Position numbers and translations under genes: made by a program. 64,000 nucleotides of DNA from Oleispirillum naphthae (GTDB lineage: Bacteria; Pseudomonadota; Alphaproteobacteria; Rhodospirillales; Rhodospirillaceae). The notes under the pieces are model-generated. The model did not search any database and had not been told where the DNA came from. It worked only from the letters and a program-made list of their open reading frames with translations. The stretch is taken from contig JAQAZG010000001.1 of assembly GCA_027864655.1 (NCBI GenBank), positions 372,001-436,000 on the forward strand, written 5' to 3'. Positions 1-7,599 of this stretch are shown piece by piece (within the stretch, counting starts at the first letter, position 1; each line of letters begins with the position of its first letter).

Positions 1-2
1 AG

Positions 3-383
3 CGCTGCCGCTGGACCGAGGCGGACGTCTTCTCCTTCCTTGCGCCCGAAGCGGACGACGGCGAACGCTTCGACATCGTGGTGGTGGACCCGCCCGCCTT
101 CATCAAGGACCGCCGCAAGATTCCCGCCGGGCTCGCCGGATACCGCAAGCTCGCGCGCATGGCCTGCGTGCGCGCCAGGCCCGGCGGCCTCTTCTTCATG
201 GCGTCGTGCTCGCACCATGCGCACCCGCCGCAGTTCAAGGCGGCGGTGGAGGGCGGGCTGGCCGATGCCGGGCGGTCCTTCACGCTGTTGCGCGCGGCGC
301 GCGCCGACCGCGACCACCCGGTGCACCCCAAGTTGCCGCAGAACGACTACCTCAAGGCGCTGACCTACCGCCTCGACGCCTGA
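3..383 (+). CDS. RlmI-like 23S rRNA cytosine methyltransferase, 3' part only
   Basis: The reading frame is open from the window edge, so the 5' part (PUA domain and the start of the Rossmann fold) is missing. The visible 126 residues are the C-terminal half of a class I SAM-dependent methyltransferase. DIVVVDPPAF (about residues 28-37 of the visible part) is the catalytic motif IV of the RlmI/RlmK group. Further on come a LARMACVRARPGGLFFMASCSHH motif region and a conserved HPVHPKLP...YLKAL ending. Family members methylate C5 of a cytosine in 23S rRNA (C1962 in E. coli). No neighbour supports a pathway. Confidence is good for the family and moderate for the exact rRNA target. Confidence 0.8.
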   Translation, partial: RCRWTEADVFSFLAPEADDGERFDIVVVDPPAFIKDRRKIPAGLAGYRKLARMACVRARPGGLFFMASCSHHAHPPQFKAAVEGGLADAGRSFTLLRAARADRDHPVHPKLPQNDYLKALTYRLDA

Positions 384-483
384 CGTTGCGGCCTCCGCAA
401 CAATGCGTTGTCTTCACGCCCCCTTTGTTGCGGACGCGACCCACACGACATCGGTGAGACCGAAACCCTACCGGAGGTCCGCC

Positions 484-1266
484 ATGCCGCACCCCTTCCC
501 CGCCCTGTTCGTCTCTCACGGCGCGCCGACGCTCGCCATCGCCGACGGCCCGGCGCGGCGCTTCCTCGCCGGACTGGGGGAGCACCTCGGCCACCCCGAG
601 GCCGTCGCCGTGGTCTCCGCGCACTGGACCACGCCCGCGCCCGCCGTCGGCACCGCTGCGCAACCGAAGACCATTCACGACTTCGGCGGCTTCCCCGAGG
701 AGATGTACCGCCTGCGCTACCCCGCCCCCGGCGCGCCGCAGGCCGCGGCCCGCGCCACGGAACTTCTGGATGCCGCGGGCCTTCCCGCGGTGCGCGACGC
801 GGCGCGCGGCCTCGACCACGGCGCCTGGGTGCCGCTGATGCTGATCTACCCGCAGGCCGACGTGCCGGTGTTCCAGGTTTCGGTGCAGCCGCGCCTCGGC
901 CCGGCGCATGCCGCAAGACTCGGCGCGGCGCTCGCGCCGCTGCGGCAGGAAGGCGTGATGATCCTCGCCTCCGGCTCGCTCACCCACAATCTCGGCGCGC
1001 TCGACTGGGGCGCGGACGGCGGGGCCGAGCCGCGCGCCGCCGCCTTCGCCGACTGGATCGACTCCGCGATCGCGCGCAACGACCGCGCAGCGCTGCTCGA
1101 TTACCGCGCCCGCGCACCGTTTGCCGCGTTTCACCATCCGAGCGAGGAGCACCTGCTGCCGCTGTTCGCCGCCCTCGCCGCCGCAGCGCCGGAGTCCGCG
1201 GGGCGGCGCATCCACACCAGCGCCACGTTCGGCAGCCTGATGATGGACGCCTACGAATTTCCCTGA
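484..1266 (+). CDS. DODA-type (class III extradiol) ring-cleavage dioxygenase, YgiD-like
   Basis: This 260-residue protein has the layout of the 4,5-DOPA-dioxygenase/YgiD family, a metal-dependent branch of the LigB-type extradiol dioxygenases. Candidate metal-ligand histidines are FVSHGAPT near the N-terminus, VVSAHW around residue 40, DHGAWVPL mid-protein and SLTHNL later. HDFGGFP is also family-typical. The frame is open upstream to 403, but the start was set at ATG 484 because GGAGG lies 7-8 bases before it and the family begins with this motif. Members open catechol rings; the physiological substrate cannot be told from sequence. It stands alone, 83 bp before trpB. Confidence 0.88.
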   Translation: MPHPFPALFVSHGAPTLAIADGPARRFLAGLGEHLGHPEAVAVVSAHWTTPAPAVGTAAQPKTIHDFGGFPEEMYRLRYPAPGAPQAAARATELLDAAGLPAVRDAARGLDHGAWVPLMLIYPQADVPVFQVSVQPRLGPAHAARLGAALAPLRQEGVMILASGSLTHNLGALDWGADGGAEPRAAAFADWIDSAIARNDRAALLDYRARAPFAAFHHPSEEHLLPLFAALAAAAPESAGRRIHTSATFGSLMMDAYEFP

Positions 1267-1349
1267 CGCGCTTGCACGACGCCGCGTTCTGCGCCAGAAC
1301 CGTAGGGCAACACGAAACTTCACTTCCCACGGGTCTTCGAGGACAAACG

Positions 1350-2558
1350 ATGTCGCGCTATCAAAAACAACAGCCGGACGCCAACGGCTTCTTCGGCACC
1401 TACGGCGGCGCTTTCATTCCGCCGCAATTGGAACCCCACTTCAAGGAGATCGCCGCCGCCTACGACCGGCTGTCCATCTCCGCCGAATTCCAGAACGAGT
1501 TGCGCTACATCCGCAAGCACTTCCAGGGCCGTCCGACTCCGGTGTCCTATGCCCGCCGCCTCTCCGACGAATGCGGCGGCGCGCGCATCTACCTCAAGCG
1601 CGAGGATTTGAACCATTCCGGCGCGCACAAGCTCAACCACTGCATGGCCGAGGCGCTGCTCGCCAAGCACATGGGCAAGACCAAGCTGATCGCCGAAACC
1701 GGCGCCGGGCAGCACGGCGTGGCGCTGGCCACCGCCGCCGCCTACTTCGGCATGGATTGCGAGATCCACATGGGCGAGGTGGACATCGCCAAGGAGCACC
1801 CCAACGTGGTGCGGATGAAGCTGCTCGGCGCGCAGGTGGTGCCGGTCTCCTTCGGCGCGAAGACCCTGAAGGAGGCGGTGGATTCCGCTTTCATCTCCTA
1901 CCTCGAGCAGGCCGACCACGCGATCTACGCCATCGGTTCGGTGGTCGGGCCGCACCCCTTCCCCAAGATGGTGCGCGACTTCCAGAAGATCGTCGGCGAG
2001 GAGGCGCGCGCCCAGTTCCTCGAACTGGTGGACGAGTTGCCGGACATCGTCACCGCTTGCGTCGGCGGCGGCTCCAACGCCATGGGCATCTTCATGGGCT
2101 TCATCGATGACGAGGGCGTGGAACTGCGCGGCGTCGAGCCTCTCGGCACCGGCACCAAGCTCGGCCAGCACGCCGCGACCATGAGCTACGGCACCGACGG
2201 CATGATCCACGGCTTCAAGTGCCTGCTGCTGCAAGACGAAAAGGGCGAACCCGCGCCGGTGCACTCGCTGGCGAGCGGCCTGGACTACCCCGGCGTCGGC
2301 CCCGAGCACTGCTTCCTCAAGAAGATCGGCCGCGCCACCTATGACGGGGCCGACGACAAGCAGGCGCTGGATGCGTTCTATGTGCTGTCCCGCCTCGAAG
2401 GCATCATTCCCGCGCTGGAAAGCGCGCACGCCGTGGCCTATGCCATGCGCATCGCACCCGACCTGCCGGGCAAGACCATCCTGGTCAACCTCTCCGGCCG
2501 CGGCGACAAGGACATCGACTACGTGACCGAAACCTTCGGCTACGGCGAGACGCCGTAA
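1350..2558 (+). CDS. trpB: Tryptophan synthase beta chain-like PLP enzyme, stand-alone
   Basis: This 402-residue PLP enzyme is homologous to TrpB along its whole length. The PLP lysine is K94 in HSGAHKLNH (usual TrpB: H-G-G-A-H-K-T-N). [11 protein letters not shown], the phosphate-binding [19 protein letters not shown] and NLSGRGDKD are all present. TrpB condenses indole with L-serine to give tryptophan, normally in a complex with TrpA. No trpA, trpF or other trp gene is adjacent, and the residues around the PLP lysine and in the region after [12 protein letters not shown] differ from the canonical chain. This may therefore be a secondary TrpB working on free indole or on another substrate. 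The start at ATG 1350 follows GAGGACAA. The longer open frame from 408 is a shadow of the upstream gene. Confidence 0.87.
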   Translation: MSRYQKQQPDANGFFGTYGGAFIPPQLEPHFKEIAAAYDRLSISAEFQNELRYIRKHFQGRPTPVSYARRLSDECGGARIYLKREDLNHSGAHKLNHCMAEALLAKHMGKTKLIAETGAGQHGVALATAAAYFGMDCEIHMGEVDIAKEHPNVVRMKLLGAQVVPVSFGAKTLKEAVDSAFISYLEQADHAIYAIGSVVGPHPFPKMVRDFQKIVGEEARAQFLELVDELPDIVTACVGGGSNAMGIFMGFIDDEGVELRGVEPLGTGTKLGQHAATMSYGTDGMIHGFKCLLLQDEKGEPAPVHSLASGLDYPGVGPEHCFLKKIGRATYDGADDKQALDAFYVLSRLEGIIPALESAHAVAYAMRIAPDLPGKTILVNLSGRGDKDIDYVTETFGYGETP

Positions 2559-2581
2559 CCCCACGACCAGAGGAGGCCGCG

Positions 2582-3226
2582 ATGGACGGCAAAACGACGA
2601 AAGAAAAATCTCCGCCGATCCTGCAAACCCCGCGCAACACCGTGCAGCGGCTCTCCCGCCGCGCCTCCTACGACCGCGAGGTGGTCAACGCCATCCTCGA
2701 CGACGCCTACACCGCGGTGATCAGCGCCACGGTCGAGGGCGGCGTGCGCGCCCAGCCGATCTACTTCTGGCGCATCGGCGACGAGCTCTACGTCCACGGC
2801 TCGCGCCGCAACGCCCTGTTCAACGCGCTGATGGACGGACAGGAAGCCTGCCTCACCGTCACCCTGCTCGACGGGCTGGTGATGGCGCGCTCCGCCTTCC
2901 ACCACTCGATGAACTACCGCTCGGTGGTGATCTACGCCCATGCCCGCGCCGTCACCGACGAGGCGGAGCGCATGGAGGCGCTGAAGCAGAGCGTCGAGCG
3001 CATCGAAGCCGGGCGCTGGGCGCAGATACGCAGGCCCTCGGAAGCGGAGATGCGCGGCACCATGATCCTCGCCTTCCCGATCGCCGAGGCCTCGGCCAAG
3101 GCGCGCCACGGCGGCCCGGTGGACGACCCGGAGGACTACGACCTGCCGGTCTGGGCGGGCGTTCTGCCCTGCAAGATCGCCTTTTCCGATCCCATCGAGG
3201 ACACCAACACCCAGCCGCCGGACTGA
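2582..3226 (+). CDS. Pyridoxamine 5'-phosphate oxidase family (FMN-binding split-barrel) protein
   Basis: This 214-residue protein has the pattern of the 'flavin-nucleotide-binding' branch of the PPOX split-barrel fold (Pyridox_ox_2 type). After a short basic N-terminus comes RRASYDREVVNAILDDA, then the strand pair PIYFWRIGDELYVHGSRRNA that contacts FMN phosphate, then EACLTVTLLDGLVMARSAF. Proteins of this group bind flavin or F420 or act as heme-degrading or antibiotic-modifying enzymes; the reaction here is unknown. The start at ATG 2582 is fixed by AGAGGAGG 7 bases upstream. It follows trpB by 23 bp, so co-transcription is likely, and it ends 20 bp before a strong hairpin terminator. Confidence 0.85.
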   Translation: MDGKTTKEKSPPILQTPRNTVQRLSRRASYDREVVNAILDDAYTAVISATVEGGVRAQPIYFWRIGDELYVHGSRRNALFNALMDGQEACLTVTLLDGLVMARSAFHHSMNYRSVVIYAHARAVTDEAERMEALKQSVERIEAGRWAQIRRPSEAEMRGTMILAFPIAEASAKARHGGPVDDPEDYDLPVWAGVLPCKIAFSDPIEDTNTQPPD

Positions 3227-3246
3227 TTCCGGCGACGGCGGTCAAT

Positions 3247-3293
3247 AAAATACCCGTAGGTCATATTTGAATTTGACCCACGGGTATTTTTTT
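3247..3293 (+). terminator. 17-bp dyad with T-run: terminator, possibly also Rrf2 operator
   Basis: Arms 3247-3263 and 3274-3290 pair over 17 positions with a single mismatch around a 10-base loop. The sequence continues as T through 3293, the form of a Rho-independent terminator for the trpB/PPOX unit. The A-run at the left makes it symmetric, so it could work in both directions. It also occupies most of the short gap before the Rrf2 gene, and a TTGACC (3273-3278) 17 bases before CATACC (3296-3301) overlaps its right arm. An operator role is possible (inference). Confidence 0.8.
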
Positions 3294-3337
3294 GCCATAC
3301 CGGAAGGGTCGAACAACCGTTTCCGGGGTGATGCATC

Positions 3338-3775
3338 GTGTTCTCCTTGTCGCAATCGGTGGGATACGGGGTGCTCGCCCTCGCCCACATGGACCCGGAA
3401 GGCGAGACCCTGGCGCTCGCCGCCGACATCGCCGCCGCCGCCAACATTCCCAAGCCCTACCTCGCGAAGATTCTCGCCAAGCTGCAGGCCGCGGGCATCA
3501 TCGAGGGCAAGCGCGGCCAGAACGGCGGCCTCCGCCTGCTGCGCAAGGCGCACGAGATCTCGGTGTTCGACCTGGCCGACGCCATCGACGGCCCAAGCTG
3601 GCGCTGCCGCTGCCTGCTCGGCCTGCCCGGCTGCTCCGACGACCACCCCTGCCCGGTGCACGGGTTCTGGGGGCAGGCCCGTGACGAGATCGAGAAAACC
3701 CTGCGCGCCATGACCCTCGACAAGGTGCGCGCCTTCACCGATGCGGGGTGGAAAATGCGAAACCCCGCCGACTAG
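3338..3775 (+). CDS. Rrf2 family regulator with Fe-S cysteine cluster (NsrR/IscR-like)
   Basis: This 145-residue Rrf2-type winged-helix repressor has an N-terminal DNA-binding domain (LSQSVGYGVLAL..., recognition helix around NIPKPYLAKIL, wing GQNGGLRL). Cysteines at 90, 92, 99 and 105 give C92-X6-C99-X5-C105, close to the C-X5-C-X5-C [2Fe-2S] site of IscR and the cluster site of NsrR. The trailing CPVHGFW matches the same family region. It lies 98 bp upstream of hcp with no terminator between, so it probably senses NO or redox state through the cluster and controls hcp and itself. GTG 3338 is the only possible start, because an in-frame TGA lies at 3329. Whether it is NsrR proper is unproven. 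Confidence 0.88.
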   Translation: MFSLSQSVGYGVLALAHMDPEGETLALAADIAAAANIPKPYLAKILAKLQAAGIIEGKRGQNGGLRLLRKAHEISVFDLADAIDGPSWRCRCLLGLPGCSDDHPCPVHGFWGQARDEIEKTLRAMTLDKVRAFTDAGWKMRNPAD

Positions 3776-3873
3776 GCCTTCCCGGCCTTTCCGTTTTTCC
3801 CGGACGAACCACGCGCCCGCGCGGCGCGAACGCTCCCTCTTTGCCGAACGCCAAGCCGAAAAGGATGACCGCC

Positions 3874-5484
3874 ATGTTCTGTTATCAATGCGAACAGACC
3901 CGCAAGGGGATCGCCTGCACCGAAAAGGGCGTCTGCGCCAAGACCCCCGAGGTCGCCGCCCTGCAGGACCTGCTGCTCTATGCCGCGCGCGGCCTCGCCC
4001 ATGCGGCGCGGACGAAGGGCGACATCGCCGCCGCCGGGGTGGCGGGCGAGGCGCTGTTCCTCACCGTCACCAACGTCAACTTCGATGCGGAGGACATCGC
4101 GCGGCGCATCCGCGCCGTCGCCGCGCTGCGCGACTCCCTGCTCGCGGACAAGGCGGGCGCGCCCGATGCCGCCCTCTTCGCCCCCGCCGCCGAGACCGCC
4201 GGTCTGGCCGCCCAGGGCGAGGCGATCGGCATCGCTTCGCGGCGGTCGCGTTTCGGCGCGGACCGCGCCGGGTTGCAGGAACTGCTCACCTACGGTCTCA
4301 AGGGCGTCGCCGCCTATGCCCACCACGCGCGGGAACTCGGCCGGTCGGATGCCGAGGCGGACGCCTTCATCCTGGAGGGCCTGGACGCCCTCAACGACCC
4401 CGCTCCCACCGTGGACGGCCTGTTCGCCCTCGCCATGCGCTGCGGCGAAGTTTCGGTGAAGGTGCTGGCCCTTCTGGACGCCGCCAACACCGGCGCCTTC
4501 GGCCATCCGGAACCGACGCCGGTGCGCATGGGCGCGGTGAAGGGCAAGGCGATCCTGGTCTCCGGCCACGACCTCCCGGACCTCGAAGCGCTGCTGGAAC
4601 AGACCGCGGGGACCGGCATCAACGTCTACACCCACGGCGAGATGCTGCCCGCCCACGGCTATCCCGGCCTCAAGAAATATCCGCACCTCGCCGGTCACTA
4701 CGGCGGCGCGTGGATGCTCCAGCGCGAGGAGTTCGCCGCCTTCCCCGGCGCCATCGTGATCACCACCAACTGCCTGATGGAGCCGCAACCCGCCTACCGC
4801 GGCCGCCTGTTCACCCGCAGCCTGGTGAGCTGGCCGGGCATCGCGCACCTGCCGGAGCGGGATTTCTCCGCCGCCATCGCGGCGGCGCAGGCGGCCCCCG
4901 GCTTCGCCGCCGACGACCCCGCGCCGCGCACCCACATCGCCGGCTTCGGCCACGACGCGGTGCTCGGCGTCGCCGACGCCGTGATCGAGGCGGTGAGCCG
5001 CGGCGAGATCAAGCGCTTCCTGCTGGTCGGCGGCTGCGACGGCGCGATGGCCGGGCGCAACTACTTCACCGAAATCGCCGAGCAGGCCCCCAAGGACTGG
5101 ATGATCCTCACCCTCGGCTGCGGCAAGTTCCGCGTCACCGGCCTCGACCTCGGCAGCGTCGCCGGGTTGCCGCGACTGCTCGACATGGGGCAGTGCAACG
5201 ACAGCTTCTCGGCGGTCAAGGTGGCGCTGGCGCTCGCCGAGGCGTTCGGCACCGACGTCAACGGCCTGCCGCTGTCGCTGGTGATCTCGTGGTACGAACA
5301 GAAGGCGGTGTGCGTGCTGCTGGCGCTGCTGTCCCTGGGGGTGAAGGGCATCCGCCTGGGGCCGCGCCTGCCCGCCTTCATCTCCCCCGCGGTGCTGAAG
5401 GTGCTGGTCGAGCGCTTCGGCATCAAGCCGATCGGCGCCTCCGCCGCCGACGATCTGCGCGCCATCCAGGCGCTTGGCGCGTAA
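3874..5484 (+). CDS. hcp: Hydroxylamine reductase / hybrid cluster protein
   Basis: This 536-residue protein begins MFCYQCEQT. Cysteines 3, 6, 15 and 21 give C-X2-C-X8-C-X5-C, the spacing that carries a [4Fe-4S] cluster in class I Hcp (Desulfovibrio). The enterobacterial class II spacing is C-X2-C-X11-C-X6-C. Later cysteine and glutamate motifs expected for the hybrid 4Fe-2O-2S cluster are present (NCLMEPQ, LTLGCGKFR, GQCNDSFSA). Hcp reduces hydroxylamine and NO and acts in nitrosative-stress defence. The upstream Rrf2 protein is its likely regulator; no hcr reductase gene is adjacent. ATG 3874 is preferred over ATG 3865, because the AAAGG Shine-Dalgarno would touch the latter. Confidence 0.96.
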   Translation: MFCYQCEQTRKGIACTEKGVCAKTPEVAALQDLLLYAARGLAHAARTKGDIAAAGVAGEALFLTVTNVNFDAEDIARRIRAVAALRDSLLADKAGAPDAALFAPAAETAGLAAQGEAIGIASRRSRFGADRAGLQELLTYGLKGVAAYAHHARELGRSDAEADAFILEGLDALNDPAPTVDGLFALAMRCGEVSVKVLALLDAANTGAFGHPEPTPVRMGAVKGKAILVSGHDLPDLEALLEQTAGTGINVYTHGEMLPAHGYPGLKKYPHLAGHYGGAWMLQREEFAAFPGAIVITTNCLMEPQPAYRGRLFTRSLVSWPGIAHLPERDFSAAIAAAQAAPGFAADDPAPRTHIAGFGHDAVLGVADAVIEAVSRGEIKRFLLVGGCDGAMAGRNYFTEIAEQAPKDWMILTLGCGKFRVTGLDLGSVAGLPRLLDMGQCNDSFSAVKVALALAEAFGTDVNGLPLSLVISWYEQKAVCVLLALLSLGVKGIRLGPRLPAFISPAVLKVLVERFGIKPIGASAADDLRAIQALGA

Positions 5485-5497
5485 GAAAAAAGGCCGC

Positions 5498-5527
5498 CCC
5501 GGCGGAAGAAATATCGCTTCCGCCGGG
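5498..5527. other. Hairpin after hcp
   Basis: Perfect 11-bp arms (5498-5508 and 5517-5527) flank an 8-base loop just behind the hcp stop. There is an A-run on the left but no T-run on the right. It is therefore a weak intrinsic terminator for the plus strand, and perhaps an mRNA 3'-end stabiliser. The rest of the gap to the amylosucrase gene shows no sure promoter. Confidence 0.45.
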
Positions 5528-5618
5528 CGAAAGGGTTGATTCGTCACCATATCCATGGGTACCCTGGACGGGCAAATACTGCGCGAAGGAGAACACCGAA
5601 ACCCGCAAGGAGCGCCCA

Positions 5619-7580
5619 TTGCCCCCGAGGAAGAAAGACGAGTCCTGGATCAGCGAGCAAAGCAGAATCACCCTGGCCCGGCTGATGCCGCGCCTGGAAA
5701 ACCGCTTTGCCGACGGCATAGACGCCGCCGCATGGCGCGCCTACACGGACCGCCTGAAGCGATATTTTCCAAGACTGTTCAGCGCCCTCCTGACTCTTTA
5801 TGGATCGCGCTACGATTTCTTCTATCACCTGGAACAGATTCTCATCACCGCCACCGAGGCGTGGGCGCGCCGCTCCGATGCGCTCAAGGCGCTGGACGCC
5901 AGCCGCGCCGCCGACCCGCAATGGTTCCAGAGCCAGCGCATGGTCGGCGCGATGTGCTACATCGACCTCTTCGCCGGCGACATCGCCGGGCTGCGCACCC
6001 GCATCCCCTACCTTTCGGAGATGGGCGTCACCTTCCTCCACCTGATGCCGCCCTTCCGCTCGCCCGACGGCGACGACGACGGCGGCTACGCGATTTCCAG
6101 CTACCGCGACATCGACCCCAAGCTCGGCGACATGGAGGAGATGGCGGAACTCGCCACCGAACTGCGCCACTACGGCATCAGCCTGGTGCTCGACTTCGTG
6201 TTCAACCACACCTCCGACGAGCACGAGTGGGCGAAGCAGGCCCTGGCCGGGGACGAGGACTACCAGGCCTTCTACCGCATGTTCCCCGACCGCACCGAGC
6301 CGGACGTGTTCGAAAAGCACCTGCGCGCGGTGTTCCCCGACGAGCACCCCGGCGCGTTCACCTACCGCAACCGCATCGGCAAGTGGGTGTGGACCACCTT
6401 CCACAACTACCAGTGGGATCTGAACTACGAGAACCCGGCGGTGTTCAACGCCATGGGCGGCGAGATGCTGGCGCTCGCCAACGTCGGCGTGGAAATCCTC
6501 CGTCTCGACGCCGTCGCCTTCGTGTGGAAGCGCGAGGGCACGCCGTGCGAAAACCTCGCCGAGGCGCACGTGGTGGTGCAGGCGTTCAACGCCCTGGTGC
6601 AGATCGCCGCGCCCGCGCTGCTCTTCCTCTCCGAGGCGATCGTCCACCCCGACGAGGTGATCAAGTACATCCACCGCGAAGAGTGCCAGCTCTCCTACAA
6701 TCCGCAACTGATGGCGCTGCTGTGGAACACCCTGGCCACCCGCAACGTGGCGCTGCTGCAAAGCGCCATGGAAAAGCGCTTCGCCCTGCCGCCGGATTGC
6801 GCCTGGGTCAACTACGTGCGCTGTCACGACGATATCGGCTGGGTGTTCTCCGACGACGACGCGCACGACCTCAGCATCAACGCCTTCGACCACCGCCGCT
6901 TCCTCAACGCGTTCTACACCGGAAACTTCAAGGACAGCTTCGCACGCGGTTTGCCGTTCCAGGACAATCCGGAGACCGGCGACATGCGCATCTCCGGCAC
7001 CACCGCCTCGCTCGCCGGGCTGGAGGCGGCGCTGGCCGGGGGCGACGAGGCGGAGGTATCCCTCGCCGTGGACCGCATCCTGCTGCTCTACGGCGTCGTC
7101 CTCACCATCGGCGGCATCCCCCTGCTCTACCTCGGCGACGAACTGGGCGTGACCAACGACTACGGCTACGAGAAGGACCCGGCGCTGGTGGGCGATTCCC
7201 GCTGGGCGCACCGCCTGAAGACCGACTGGGAACGCGCCGAGCGCCGTCACGACCGCACCACCATCGAGGGGCGCATCTTCCTCGGGCTGTTGCGGCTGTT
7301 CCAGATCCGCCAGCAGAACCTCGCCTTTACCCGCGCCGACACCGAGATCGTCAACACCGGCAACGCCCACGTGTTCGGCTATTTCCGCCGCCACGAGAAC
7401 CAGAGCATGCTGGTGCTCGCCAACTTCACCGAGGAGGAACAAGTGATCTCGGCACGGCGTCTGCGCACCCTGGGGCTGCGCAAGACGGTCACCGACATCC
7501 TCGCCGGCAAGATCATCGTCGCTACCGAGCAGATGCAACTCGCGCCCTATCAACTGGCGGTGCTTCTCGCCGCCACCTGA
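5619..7580 (+). CDS. ams: Amylosucrase (GH13 subfamily 4)
   Basis: This 653-residue GH13 enzyme has an alpha-helical N-domain (ARLMPRLENRF...), a catalytic barrel and a C-terminal beta domain. Catalytic residues are recognisable: nucleophile D297 in EILRLDAVAF, acid/base E339 in LLFLSEAIV and the transition-state Asp D404 in YVRCHDDIGW. These are a constant 11 residues beyond Neisseria amylosucrase (D286, E328, D393). Amylosucrase splits sucrose, transfers glucose to an alpha-1,4-glucan and frees fructose. No ATG fits. TTG 5619 is chosen because AAGGAG sits 6 bases upstream and the N-domain needs residues before the internal ATG at 5685. It heads a run with sps, spp and fruK, an arrangement known from methanotroph sucrose operons. 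Confidence 0.93.
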   Translation: MPPRKKDESWISEQSRITLARLMPRLENRFADGIDAAAWRAYTDRLKRYFPRLFSALLTLYGSRYDFFYHLEQILITATEAWARRSDALKALDASRAADPQWFQSQRMVGAMCYIDLFAGDIAGLRTRIPYLSEMGVTFLHLMPPFRSPDGDDDGGYAISSYRDIDPKLGDMEEMAELATELRHYGISLVLDFVFNHTSDEHEWAKQALAGDEDYQAFYRMFPDRTEPDVFEKHLRAVFPDEHPGAFTYRNRIGKWVWTTFHNYQWDLNYENPAVFNAMGGEMLALANVGVEILRLDAVAFVWKREGTPCENLAEAHVVVQAFNALVQIAAPALLFLSEAIVHPDEVIKYIHREECQLSYNPQLMALLWNTLATRNVALLQSAMEKRFALPPDCAWVNYVRCHDDIGWVFSDDDAHDLSINAFDHRRFLNAFYTGNFKDSFARGLPFQDNPETGDMRISGTTASLAGLEAALAGGDEAEVSLAVDRILLLYGVVLTIGGIPLLYLGDELGVTNDYGYEKDPALVGDSRWAHRLKTDWERAERRHDRTTIEGRIFLGLLRLFQIRQQNLAFTRADTEIVNTGNAHVFGYFRRHENQSMLVLANFTEEEQVISARRLRTLGLRKTVTDILAGKIIVATEQMQLAPYQLAVLLAAT

Positions 7581-7599
7581 CCGCCTGGAGGCAAATCCG

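Noticed and set aside
3741-5618. Frame that would give a 1279-residue fusion ending in amylosucrase
   Set aside because: The first 600 residues are an Arg/Pro/Gly-rich shadow of hcp; amylosucrase begins at 5619.
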